Positions 43,453 to 52,599 of a stretch of 64,000 bases of DNA are shown here, piece after piece; position 1 is the first letter of the stretch; the number at the start of each line of letters is the position of its first letter. The position numbers and the translations under genes are program-made. Source of the DNA: Actinophytocola oryzae. GTDB taxonomy: Bacteria > Actinomycetota > Actinomycetes > Mycobacteriales > Pseudonocardiaceae. The stretch spans positions 310,001 through 374,000 of the forward strand of contig NZ_SOCP01000005.1 in the NCBI RefSeq assembly GCF_004364325.1, written 5' to 3'. The notes beneath the pieces are model-generated. The model searched no databases. It was not told the DNA's origin and saw only the letters and a list, made by a program, of their open reading frames with translations.

Positions 43453-45281
43453 TGAACCAGCCGTCAGATGATCCGCCCTTCTTTCACCGAATGTCCTGGC
43501 ATGACTTCGACGCCTTCGCTCGTATCGAGGGCGACGCTGCCATGGTGCAGCGACTCCGTCGAGCCGAACGAAGCCGGCGGAAGCTGTTGTTGCGCGCCTT
43601 GATGGAGAATTCCGCGAAGGCAGAGGGGCTGTGCGGTCCCCTCCCGCCTCTCGACGCAGTGTGGGAGCTACTCGCCAGAGTCGAGGACATCTCACCCAAG
43701 GCCATCCACTGGCTTCTCTCTCATCCGTACACCGGCAGCTGGATTGGATATACGACACGATTGTTACGTAACCGGATAGACGGCGTGTGCCCCCTCTGGG
43801 TCCATGTGGGTCAAGCTCACGCTCTGGCCGCAGCGGCCGCTATTCGTGCTGGTCTCGACTTCGACATCGACGTGCCGGTGTGGGAGGGAAACGCCGCGTT
43901 GCCATCGCTCGGAGTGGCACGGCTAGCAGCGTCCGAACCATTCGAGGTGGCCACCGTAGTGGGCAGGAAAGGCCACTACGCGGTGACCAACGGGATCAGC
44001 GTGACGTACTTGCCCCAGCCGCTCGAATCGACGACCGACACGTGGTGGGCGGTTCGCCGAGCCCGGATTCATATTGGTAACAAACGGTTCTCACTGCATC
44101 TGGATGATCTCGATCCGTATCGCGGGCTGTACGAACCGATACTTCCGCAACGGACAGCAGACGACGAGATCAACGACTGGGAGCGCCTGATAGCCGATGC
44201 CTGCCAGCTGGTCGCGGCTCACCTGCCAGGGCTCGCTGAGAGCATGCCTGTCGGACTGACTTCACTGGTGCCCAAACCACAGGTGCTCTTTCAGAACCCC
44301 AGCGCTTCCACCGGGGAAGCGTTCGGCAGTGCGGTCGTCTGCCGTCCGACCGACGGTGCTTCCTTGGCCGCCACGCTGATCCACGAATTCCAACACATCG
44401 TCCTCGGTGGCATATTGCACCTCACCCAGCTGGTCGACCACGACCCGAGCGAACGAATCTACGTCGCATGGCGAGATGACCCGCGGCCTGTGAGTGGTGC
44501 ATTGCAGGGTGTTTACGCATTTTTCGGCGCCACGATGTTCTGGCGCGCCCTGAGGCACAGCGATTCTGCAGTCATGGCGAACCGGGCCGCCTTCGAGTTC
44601 GCCTACTGGCGCCGACAGAGTTGGCGAACACTTGAGGTTCTCCGTGCGGAACCAGTCCTCACCGAGGCAGGCCAGCGGTTTCTCGACGGTGTTGCCGAGC
44701 GGCTTGGTGCGTGGCAACACGAGCCTGTTCCTCGGGAGTCGGGCGAGTTGGCCGCAGCAGCCGCCGCGGACCACTGGGCCGGCTGGCGGCTACGCCATCT
44801 GAGACCCGATCCGGCAATGGTGGTCGACCTGACGAATGCGTGGCTCGCCGGGCACAGCCGACCGCCGGTTAACGCACACACATCTACGCTTCAGCCGACA
44901 CCCGTACCAGACGGCAGGTGGTCGCATGCTCGGCCCGAACTAATCCGGCTGCGGGTGAGTGATCCGGCGTGGGGGCGTCTGCCCAACTCCTGGTGTGTAG
45001 TACCGGAGGCCACCGCGGCCGACTTCGCCTACACGACTGGTCGCTTCACGGAGGCCGCCTGTGGTTTTCGCGCTGAACTGGCGGACGATCCCGACCGTCC
45101 GGCGTCGCTGGTCGGGCTCGGTCTCGCACTGGCCGCCCAGGGCGCGGATCCTGCTGCCCGCGCCCTGCTACACCGTCCTGAGACCGTGCGTGCGGTGCAC
45201 CGTCGCCTACGACACACCGCTGGCCAGGTACCGACCCCGGAGCAGGTTGCCTCCTGGATCGGCCAGAACGTCGCGGAGTAG
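43452..45281 (+). CDS. Stand-alone HExxH peptide beta-hydroxylase-like protein
   Basis: A 609-residue cytoplasmic protein with a metalloprotease-like HEFQH motif at residues 311-315 in TLIHEFQHIVLGGILHL, followed by RPVSGALQGVYAFFGATMFW, the pattern of the HExxH domain that accompanies FxsB. In related RiPP systems that fold is a 2-oxoglutarate-dependent peptide beta-hydroxylase, often fused to a radical-SAM domain. No CxxxCxxC is present, so the radical-SAM part is absent. The C-terminus has TPR-like helices (FTEAACGFRAELADDPDRPASLVGLGLALAAQG). It is coupled to the precursor gene and converges on the vWA-STAND-TPR gene, leaving only four bases between them. Confidence 0.8.
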   Translation: MNQPSDDPPFFHRMSWHDFDAFARIEGDAAMVQRLRRAERSRRKLLLRALMENSAKAEGLCGPLPPLDAVWELLARVEDISPKAIHWLLSHPYTGSWIGYTTRLLRNRIDGVCPLWVHVGQAHALAAAAAIRAGLDFDIDVPVWEGNAALPSLGVARLAASEPFEVATVVGRKGHYAVTNGISVTYLPQPLESTTDTWWAVRRARIHIGNKRFSLHLDDLDPYRGLYEPILPQRTADDEINDWERLIADACQLVAAHLPGLAESMPVGLTSLVPKPQVLFQNPSASTGEAFGSAVVCRPTDGASLAATLIHEFQHIVLGGILHLTQLVDHDPSERIYVAWRDDPRPVSGALQGVYAFFGATMFWRALRHSDSAVMANRAAFEFAYWRRQSWRTLEVLRAEPVLTEAGQRFLDGVAERLGAWQHEPVPRESGELAAAAAADHWAGWRLRHLRPDPAMVVDLTNAWLAGHSRPPVNAHTSTLQPTPVPDGRWSHARPELIRLRVSDPAWGRLPNSWCVVPEATAADFAYTTGRFTEAACGFRAELADDPDRPASLVGLGLALAAQGADPAARALLHRPETVRAVHRRLRHTAGQVPTPEQVASWIGQNVAE

Positions 45282-45285
45282 TGAC

Positions 45286-48200
45286 TTACATCAGCATCGG
45301 GTCGATGTCGCAGTCCGCACGGGCGCCCTCCGTTGCGGCAATCGTGCCAGGATGGGACTCACCCAGGACCCTCCGGTAGTGGGTCAGAGTCGGCTCGTAG
45401 TACTGCTCGGCCTCGTCGGTGCGGCCGAGAGCCCTCAGGTCGAAGGAGAGGTTGACGGCGGCGGCGAGCACAGTGGGGTGGTCTGCCCCCAATGTCGCCC
45501 GGCCACGTTCCAGCGCATCCGCCCCGAGTTCCACCGCTCGATCGTGATTACCCAGCTGGGAGAGATCACTGGCGAGGTTGATGGTCGAGATGAGCGTGTA
45601 CGGGTGGTCAAGACCTATACCACTGCGGAACTTCTCGAGTGCACGTTCGTTCAGTTCACGCGCTCCGGCAACGTCACCCTGAAGCCGCAGAGTCACCGCC
45701 AGGTCCACCGTCGCACCGAGCGTGTGGGGGTGGACCTCGCCGTAGATGCGACGATACAGGTCGAACGTCTCCTCGCCGAGCTTCTTGGCCGCAGCGAGGT
45801 CTCCGGAATGGCGAAGGTCGATTGAATACGCCAGCGCACAGGCCATGGCGGTGGGGTGTGTCGAACCGTAGATGAGCTGGAAGGTGTTGAATGCCTCGGT
45901 AGAGAGTGGCAACGCGCTGTTGTGATCGCCATCCTTGCGTCGGGCGATGGCCAACATGAAGGTGACAGTGACCGTCTCGGGGCTGTCCACCCCCAACCGC
46001 TGCCGATACAGCTCGGTGAGACGCTCCTGCTCGATCCGCGCCTTCATGTACTGCCCGGCCTCGCGTCGGTCGACGATCAGGGCGGTGTTGGTGCTGAGGG
46101 TCTTCGGATGGTCCGGTCCGAGTACCTCGACCCGACGCCGATGCGTGTCCTCGTCCAGCACCGCGGCGGCCTGGTAGTGGCCGGACAGCCTCAAGCTGAG
46201 GGCGTGCTGGAAGGCCGCGTTGAGCGCCTCGGGGTCGTCGTCGCCGAACAGACGGCTGGACCGCTGGTAGATGTCGGCGCTGAGCTCGCTCCCGGCGGCG
46301 AAGTCACCCCTTGCCCTGTGGTCGATGACGATGTTCGTCTGGAGGTTGAACGTCTCCTCCGCGTTCTCGCCGGAGACCTCCAGGCGGAGTGCGAGCGTGC
46401 GCTGGTTGAGTTGCGCCGCCTCGGTGAACTGGCCAAGGCCCCAGAGGTAGAAACCCAGCCGCGTGGACACTTCGAGGGTCTGCGGATCGGCAGGCCCCAG
46501 CTTTTCCGTGAAGTGTTCGTGCGCGCGTTTCGCGAGCTGCATCGCCTCTTCGTGGTCACCTGATACGGAAAGGAAGCGCATGAGGTTGATCACGAGCTGG
46601 CGAACCCAGCTGTCGTCGCAGTTGATCAGCTCCGCGGCGTAGGCGTGTGGCAGCAGCTCACGGTATCGCGGCCAGTTCCTGGCCGATTCTGGATCGTTCG
46701 GATCCAGGCTGGCCAGCAGTTGGTGAGCGCCGTGCAACATCTGTGCCTGGACGGCAGGTGCCATCACCCTGCTACGAAGGACCAGCTGTACCAGGCGGTG
46801 AAGTTGGATGGTGTTGTTCCCGTGATCGATCTTCGCCAACCCGTACCGGTTGATGTCACGGACCGCGCGCGCCAGTGTGATCGGGTTGCGCAGCGCCTCG
46901 TCCAGCTCGGGTGAGATCGACACCCTGCTGACTCCGGTGAACAGGTCACGGGATATCGGTTCCGGCGAGAAGAACGCACAAATATGTAGGATCTGATGTG
47001 CTGCGGGGTTGCGGGTCCTGAGCTCATCGAAGGATACGTTCCACGCGGCAGCGACTGACAGCTCGTAATCAGATGGCGCGGAGGTGTCGAGGATTTCGGC
47101 GACTGATTCGTCGAAAAGCCTCAAATACTCGCTCACCGGCATTCCGGTGACAGCTCGCCAGGCAGCGGCCTGCTCGATCGCCAGGGGTAGGTCACCCAGC
47201 TTCTCGGCCAGTTTGTCCGCTTCGACATTGTCGATCGTCGGACCGCGACGCCCAAGCAGCTCGATGCTCTCATGTCGTTCGAACACCGCGAGTTCAAGTG
47301 GTCTTGCCACACCTGCCCAGTCGGCGTTCCTGGAAGTAATCAGAATTTCACCTGGACCGTTCGTCGGGAAGAAGGGGCGCACCGACTCCGGCGTTTCGGC
47401 AGCGTCGAAGACAAGCAACCAGCGACGGTACGGGCGTCCGGTCCGCAAAGACTCCCGGACGGCTGCCACTGCCGTGTGGGCTTCGCTGCTGCCCGGAAGA
47501 CCGAGCTGTTTGGCCAGATCCGTCAGACTGGAGCGGATCTGGGTCGGACGCGCCGCGTCGATCCACCAGATCAGGTCGTAGTCCTGGAGATGTCGATAAA
47601 TATATTCGGTCGCGATCTGGGTCTTCCCGATACCGCCCATGCCGTGCAGGGCAGAAGGCAGGACCGCGGTCGTGCCACCCGCCGTCAAGCGCTTGCCCAA
47701 CTGCTCGAGCAGTTCTCTTCTGCCGGTGAAGTTGGGGTTGCGAGGCGGTACGTTGCCCCAGACAGACGGTGGATCGTCTGGTTGCCGCTCGTGAACTCGC
47801 AGGCTCGACGCGGTCGACGGATACGCCATCGGTGCAGCCGACTCGGCTTCGTACGTATCCTCGTGCTGACCGGACTTCACCGGCGCCGAGCGGACAGGAC
47901 TCGTGGTGGCAGCATCACTAGCCGAATCGGGCATATCGTCACTCGCAAGTTTACTGGCTGGGGCGGTGGCAACGGAATTCGCACTCGGTCCAGTGTCATG
48001 CTGTATCGCATGTCTGAGTCGGTCGGCACGGGAGAGATAGGGGCCGCTGAGGGCGCGCATGACCGTGCTTTCCAGCTCGACGTCAGCCATCGTCGCGAGT
48101 GTCAGCTCGGGGTCTGGCGTGCTGTGCGGGTCCGCGATCGCGTCCCGGAGGTGGCCGAGCACGCGAAATCTGTCGTTGAGCTGGGTGGCAGCTGCGCGCA

Positions 48201-49659
48201 CGACCATAGCGGTTTCCGATCTTCGTGCCCCGCGCAGGAGTAGCTCACGGACGCCCGTGGCAAAGGTGATCGACTCCGCGTCCCAAGAAGCGCTCCCTTC
48301 GTTCGGGTCGGCTCGCAGCAATCCGCTGACGAGCAGTTCGCTGACATGCGCCAACCCAGCTTCGGGGACGAACCGCTCTCGCAGCAAGTCGAGGACAGGA
48401 TTCTTAACCGGTAGTGCGGCGAGCAACGTCGCCAGCCGCAGTGCCGGAGGTGAGGCCACACTCTGGAACGCTCGCACTATCTGCGTGGCCGACGACGTCA
48501 CGTCAGTCATCTCTTCGGTGACCGACGGCCGTGGTTGTCCCGAGGTCAACAGAACGCTGGCGCTCGTGGGCCGTCGGGACACACCGGTGACGAGCCGGCT
48601 CCACCAACCCAGCCACCGGGGTTGGAGCTCCACGACCGGAACGGGCACCGCATTGGCGTCCTCGTTTTCGTCCGGCTCCAGCCAAGCGTCGAGCAGCTCG
48701 TACTGCCAGTAGCAGTTCGGCTTCAATGCCGCGGGCACGGAAAGGTGCGCCCGCTGGACGGCGAGTCCCGCGCGACTCCACAGCCACTGAGGCAACACGT
48801 TCACGAGGGTCACCGGCATGGTGCGTGCCCAGCGCATCAGGACCGGCCCATAGAGGTCCTTCCGCCAGGCAGCGCTCACGCCGTCGGTCAGCACCAGGAG
48901 GATGCGTCGCCCGTAGGGGTCCAGTACCTCGCCGGGATCCCGTGCGACCCCTTCCCGATTGCTCCCGCGGAGAACTGGTTTCGAGTTCTGGTCGACATCC
49001 AGGAGGCGAACCTGCACGGAGCGGAATGCTCCTAGACGCTCGGCCATGGCGATGAACGCCCGAACGTGTGATTTCCACAGCACCAGTGATGGGCTGCAGT
49101 CCACCACAAGTGTCAGGTCGAGGCAGCGTTGCTCCTTCTTCCGGGTGATCGGCCACCATGCCCCGATCTGTGCTGCCTGTTCAGCGGTCGCTTCCTCGTC
49201 GAGGACGGTGTCGTGGTCGCGCCGCGATGGCACCCTGCGCTTGAGTGGACGCAGTGCCCGGAAATAGTCCAGCGTCCCCGGAAGCGCCGACTGGGCGGCA
49301 GGCTGCGAACGTTCACCCGACACGCCCGGCGAGTGGGGTACGTGGACCAGCCGGGACGGTACAAGTTCGGGTGCAAGAGGTGGCCCTTCGGGGGGAGGCG
49401 CGACGGAGTGGCTGTCCTGCTCGTCGACCGGGCCGAACTCATGCGGCGTGGAAGGGCTGACGGCCGGAGGTGTCGCCGGTGGCGTCTCATCCCGCTCGCG
49501 TTCTGTACGCGGTGTGATCGATTCACCCCGTTGCCGCACGGACGTGAGGTAGAGCGCGTCGCCAAGCTCGTGCCAGGTGAGCCTGTACGTGGGTGCGGCG
49601 TTCGATGGTCCCGGCTGGGGCGTGTGACGTGGTTCGGGCACACCGGCCGAGCTACCCAC
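45286..49659 (-). CDS. vWA-STAND(NB-ARC)-TPR protein of FxSxx-TPR type
   Basis: A 1457-residue multidomain protein. After a long Pro-rich linker comes a SAV_2336-type vWA domain with an intact MIDAS (DCSPS at about 184-188, LVLTDG later). A helical region follows, then a STAND/NB-ARC ATPase with Walker A HGMGGIGKT near residue 678, Walker B WLLVFDAAE and the LPLAIEQAAAW helix. The C-terminal third is TPR repeats of the kinesin-light-chain kind (LGPDHPKTLSTNTALIVDRREAG). This is the architecture of the TPR protein of FxSxx systems. I infer a ligand-gated scaffold. The GTG start lies one base past the MoxR stop. Confidence 0.85.
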   Translation of the reverse strand: MGSSAGVPEPRHTPQPGPSNAAPTYRLTWHELGDALYLTSVRQRGESITPRTERERDETPPATPPAVSPSTPHEFGPVDEQDSHSVAPPPEGPPLAPELVPSRLVHVPHSPGVSGERSQPAAQSALPGTLDYFRALRPLKRRVPSRRDHDTVLDEEATAEQAAQIGAWWPITRKKEQRCLDLTLVVDCSPSLVLWKSHVRAFIAMAERLGAFRSVQVRLLDVDQNSKPVLRGSNREGVARDPGEVLDPYGRRILLVLTDGVSAAWRKDLYGPVLMRWARTMPVTLVNVLPQWLWSRAGLAVQRAHLSVPAALKPNCYWQYELLDAWLEPDENEDANAVPVPVVELQPRWLGWWSRLVTGVSRRPTSASVLLTSGQPRPSVTEEMTDVTSSATQIVRAFQSVASPPALRLATLLAALPVKNPVLDLLRERFVPEAGLAHVSELLVSGLLRADPNEGSASWDAESITFATGVRELLLRGARRSETAMVVRAAATQLNDRFRVLGHLRDAIADPHSTPDPELTLATMADVELESTVMRALSGPYLSRADRLRHAIQHDTGPSANSVATAPASKLASDDMPDSASDAATTSPVRSAPVKSGQHEDTYEAESAAPMAYPSTASSLRVHERQPDDPPSVWGNVPPRNPNFTGRRELLEQLGKRLTAGGTTAVLPSALHGMGGIGKTQIATEYIYRHLQDYDLIWWIDAARPTQIRSSLTDLAKQLGLPGSSEAHTAVAAVRESLRTGRPYRRWLLVFDAAETPESVRPFFPTNGPGEILITSRNADWAGVARPLELAVFERHESIELLGRRGPTIDNVEADKLAEKLGDLPLAIEQAAAWRAVTGMPVSEYLRLFDESVAEILDTSAPSDYELSVAAAWNVSFDELRTRNPAAHQILHICAFFSPEPISRDLFTGVSRVSISPELDEALRNPITLARAVRDINRYGLAKIDHGNNTIQLHRLVQLVLRSRVMAPAVQAQMLHGAHQLLASLDPNDPESARNWPRYRELLPHAYAAELINCDDSWVRQLVINLMRFLSVSGDHEEAMQLAKRAHEHFTEKLGPADPQTLEVSTRLGFYLWGLGQFTEAAQLNQRTLALRLEVSGENAEETFNLQTNIVIDHRARGDFAAGSELSADIYQRSSRLFGDDDPEALNAAFQHALSLRLSGHYQAAAVLDEDTHRRRVEVLGPDHPKTLSTNTALIVDRREAGQYMKARIEQERLTELYRQRLGVDSPETVTVTFMLAIARRKDGDHNSALPLSTEAFNTFQLIYGSTHPTAMACALAYSIDLRHSGDLAAAKKLGEETFDLYRRIYGEVHPHTLGATVDLAVTLRLQGDVAGARELNERALEKFRSGIGLDHPYTLISTINLASDLSQLGNHDRAVELGADALERGRATLGADHPTVLAAAVNLSFDLRALGRTDEAEQYYEPTLTHYRRVLGESHPGTIAATEGARADCDIDPMLM

Positions 49660-49660
49660 G

Positions 49661-50749
49661 TCAGTTCACCGTCGACAGGCGGCGCCACAAGGAGTCGACG
49701 AGACGCGGCCAAGCAACATCATCCGCCTGGTAAGCCCCGGAGGTAGCCAGGTACACGGCCTCGAGGAGCCGGTCGGTCGGGAGGGACCCATACTCGGTTC
49801 GCTTGGCGACGAATTCCCTGATCAGATGGTCATGGTCGTTACCGTGGGAATCACGCAGATGGTTGGCCACCATGGCGGCGAGTTTTTCGACATTCGGGTC
49901 CGGTATGTCCAACTGCAGACAACGCCTCAGGAACGCAGGCGGAAACTCACGCTCACCATTGCTGGTTATCACCACGACCGGGAAGGCATGGCACGCTACT
50001 CGACCGCCGACAACGGTCACCATTCGGTTCGGATCGGCGGCATGCACCGTGACCTCCGGCGCACGCTGCCACGTTCTGGCAAGCTCGGGAATGGTGAACT
50101 CGCCTTCTTCGAATATACTCAGCAGATCATTGGGAAGGTCGGCCTCGCTCTTGTCCATCTCGTCGATCAACAGGACACGCGGCAAGCGCGCAGGCAGGAA
50201 GGCGGTGCCCAGTGGCCCGAGTCTCACGAAGTCGCCAACCGGCGGTTCGTCGTGGGGGCCCGCCGTGGTCCCCACGCTGCTCGTCGCGGCAGCCTGCACA
50301 CGCCCGATCGCGTCGTAGCTGTACAGGCCGGATCGCAGTTCGGTCTGGCTGGTGATTCCCCAGCGTAGAACCGCACCCAGCCGCAGCTCCTGTGCGATTC
50401 GATAGGCGAGCGCGGACTTGCCGGATCCTGGATTGCCGGTGACCAGCAGAGGTCGACGCAGATAGAGCGCGGCGTTGACCATATCGAGCTCATGAGGATC
50501 GACGTGCTGCTCCGTGAGGTAGCCCGCCGAACCGAGTCTGCGTTGCGCTTCGCCGTCATCCTCGGGAGGCGCGGCGTTCTCCTGCACCGGACCACCGTGG
50601 AATGTGCGCCACGGCGGCGGGTCGGGAAGTATCTCGGCCAGATCGATGTCGTGGATGGGTCGACCAGTACCGCGGTAGATCCACCAATCCGGCGCCTCGA
50701 ACCGTGGCGTCCGCCGCGGCGCTCCAGGGTCTACTTCATTCGCGCTCAT
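49661..50749 (-). CDS. MoxR-like AAA+ ATPase
   Basis: A 362-residue AAA+ protein of the MoxR group. Walker A is GNPGSGKS at 105-112, Walker B is VLLIDEMDKSE at about 192-202, sensor 1 lies in FPVVVITSNGEREFP and the arginine finger in AFLRRCLQLDIPDP. MoxR ATPases remodel or assemble vWA proteins, and here the next gene encodes one. The gap to the upstream cyclase/VMAP gene is 11 bp and to the next gene one base, so the three genes are an operon. It is the ATPase of a vWA-MoxR-VMAP ternary system. Confidence 0.9.
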   Translation of the reverse strand: MSANEVDPGAPRRTPRFEAPDWWIYRGTGRPIHDIDLAEILPDPPPWRTFHGGPVQENAAPPEDDGEAQRRLGSAGYLTEQHVDPHELDMVNAALYLRRPLLVTGNPGSGKSALAYRIAQELRLGAVLRWGITSQTELRSGLYSYDAIGRVQAAATSSVGTTAGPHDEPPVGDFVRLGPLGTAFLPARLPRVLLIDEMDKSEADLPNDLLSIFEEGEFTIPELARTWQRAPEVTVHAADPNRMVTVVGGRVACHAFPVVVITSNGEREFPPAFLRRCLQLDIPDPNVEKLAAMVANHLRDSHGNDHDHLIREFVAKRTEYGSLPTDRLLEAVYLATSGAYQADDVAWPRLVDSLWRRLSTVN

Positions 50750-50760
50750 CGCAGATATCC

Positions 50761-52599
50761 TTACGATGGGGACGTAACTGTCGGTTGACCAAGCGACAAC
50801 AACCTGTCCGGATCATCCCATAACAGTATGAAGCCACCGATCAGGTTGGACTGCGTGGACTCGGCAACCGAATACATGGATTTTCTGGAGCTCTGGGTCC
50901 GACTCGGCAGGCTCTTCAGTCCGCCGTTGTCGAGGAGCCGGTTGACCATTTCCTGCAGCTCCTGCCGGGACGCTGTGGGGTGCCAGCAGAGCACCGGGAT
51001 GCCTGACCGGAGCGCGGCAGTCAGCTCGTCGGGGCCCGCGCCCGGCTTCGGGTGAGGAGCCGGGGCTTCTGTCATCACCAGGCCCACCCATTCGAGGTCG
51101 CTGAGAACGGCATCCATGCGATGGTACTTGGCGGCGGAAGCCAGCGGGAGAAAAACCCTCGACGACGAGGGATCCCGGAGCATGGAGGACCATCGTACCC
51201 GCCACATGCGGTGCCAGTGCGCGGCGCGCATCCGTTCTAGAGAACGTATAGCTATCTCGTAGTCGAGACACAGCGGGCGTGGATCACCGGAATCATGCTC
51301 CTTCTGCCACAAATGCACGGGCAGATGGAACAAGCTGCGCGGCAGGACGAATTCAAGCGCTGCGCTGACGCTCTCACCCGCCCATACCAGTTCCGTTTCC
51401 TTGATCAGGTCGTCGGTACGGAACTCGAGGTCATCCACCATGACGTCGAAAGATCCACCAAGCTGAGGTGGCCAGTCCAGAGGATCGTCCTGCCGCCAGT
51501 AGCTCAACCGGCAGATCCTCTCGTCGATCGCATCCGGCTCGACCGCGAACACAAGGTAGAGACGGGGTTCGGCAGGGATCTCCGTCCAACCTTCTCGACG
51601 CAGGCGAACCGCGTCACCGCGGCGTAAGCGGACTGCCTGGTGGTTCGCCCACTCCGCGAGTCGCTCGCCGACCTGGTCGTCCACCTCCATGGCGAGGAGG
51701 TCGACGAACGCGAGATTGGGTGGCAGTCCGTCCGGCCCCGCGTTGAAATCCGACAGGTAGGCGAACACCTCCCACGCGGTACCGGCAGGCGGGATGGGCA
51801 CCGTCGGTCCCGCGGCACGCCGCACGAGGGTGGGCAAATGCGGAACAGAAAGATCGGCAAGCAGATCCCGCAGCCGGTTGAGATCCGGTTCGGAGACCAC
51901 CTCCCAAGGGCGGTCGTCCTCGTGCATCTCGGCTTCTCCGGAAGGCTGGGGCACCGGCGAGGCCCAGTCATCCGGCAGGCGAAGCCATGCCGCGGTGGAG
52001 GTTTTCTTGACTTCGACCGGAATTTGCCGGTAGGCCCCAGGAACGGCGCCGGCGTCCTGCGATATCACTTCCTCGTAGAAGTACCGCGACGCTATCAGCG
52101 CGAGCACGCCCCGTGACGTGGCCAACGCCGACTTGGCCTCCGCCGCGTCCAGGATGCGGAAAGCATGATTCACGGCGTGGCCGACGAAGCCATGGTCGTT
52201 GCGACGGATCTCGCCGAAATGCATACCAACACGCAGCTTGACCTTGGCCTCGTCGGCGTGAACGACGTTGTAGCGGTGCAGACCAGCAACCAGCCGGGCG
52301 GGTAACTCGTCCGCGACACGGCTCTTGGAGATCGTCGGCGGGAGGAGGATCAGCGCACCGTCACCGCGGTCCTCGACATCGCACTCCCCAAGATCGATAC
52401 CAGCCTCGGAGAAGGCGGTACCCAGTACGTCATACAAACCTTCCTGGACGGCAAGGAGGTGGGTCACGGTCCGCGACGGATCGGTAAAGCCAGCCACATC
52501 GACGACGACGATCGTTCGATGCTGTGTCGGGGGCAGTTGCGGCACGAACTCATCCCTCCCCACCACCGGGGCGCCGGACTCGCCGACCACGCCAACCAT
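50761..52599 (-). CDS. Class III cyclase-like domain fused to VMAP-C
   Basis: A 612-residue protein with an N-terminal class III nucleotide-cyclase-like domain. It has VVVDVAGFTD (metal Asp34), EDRGDGALILL (metal Asp80), LRVGMHFGEI and GHAVNHAFRIL with the catalytic Asn144-x3-Arg148 pattern, so activity is plausible. A middle helical region with LADLSVPHLPTLVRR looks like an effector-associated/VMAP middle module. The C-terminal half fits VMAP-C (ALEFVLPRSLFHLPVHLW, YEIAIRSLERMRAAHWHRMW). It heads the operon with MoxR and vWA-STAND-TPR genes. ATG follows GAGGGTGGG. The nucleotide product is unknown. Confidence 0.8.
   Translation of the reverse strand: MVGVVGESGAPVVGRDEFVPQLPPTQHRTIVVVDVAGFTDPSRTVTHLLAVQEGLYDVLGTAFSEAGIDLGECDVEDRGDGALILLPPTISKSRVADELPARLVAGLHRYNVVHADEAKVKLRVGMHFGEIRRNDHGFVGHAVNHAFRILDAAEAKSALATSRGVLALIASRYFYEEVISQDAGAVPGAYRQIPVEVKKTSTAAWLRLPDDWASPVPQPSGEAEMHEDDRPWEVVSEPDLNRLRDLLADLSVPHLPTLVRRAAGPTVPIPPAGTAWEVFAYLSDFNAGPDGLPPNLAFVDLLAMEVDDQVGERLAEWANHQAVRLRRGDAVRLRREGWTEIPAEPRLYLVFAVEPDAIDERICRLSYWRQDDPLDWPPQLGGSFDVMVDDLEFRTDDLIKETELVWAGESVSAALEFVLPRSLFHLPVHLWQKEHDSGDPRPLCLDYEIAIRSLERMRAAHWHRMWRVRWSSMLRDPSSSRVFLPLASAAKYHRMDAVLSDLEWVGLVMTEAPAPHPKPGAGPDELTAALRSGIPVLCWHPTASRQELQEMVNRLLDNGGLKSLPSRTQSSRKSMYSVAESTQSNLIGGFILLWDDPDRLLSLGQPTVTSPS

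Noticed and set aside
43452..45281. HExxH protein as an ordinary secreted zinc protease
   Set aside because: No signal peptide, no prodomain, and the context with a FxSxx-like precursor and the following LQGVYAFFGATMFW motif fit the RiPP hydroxylase group better.
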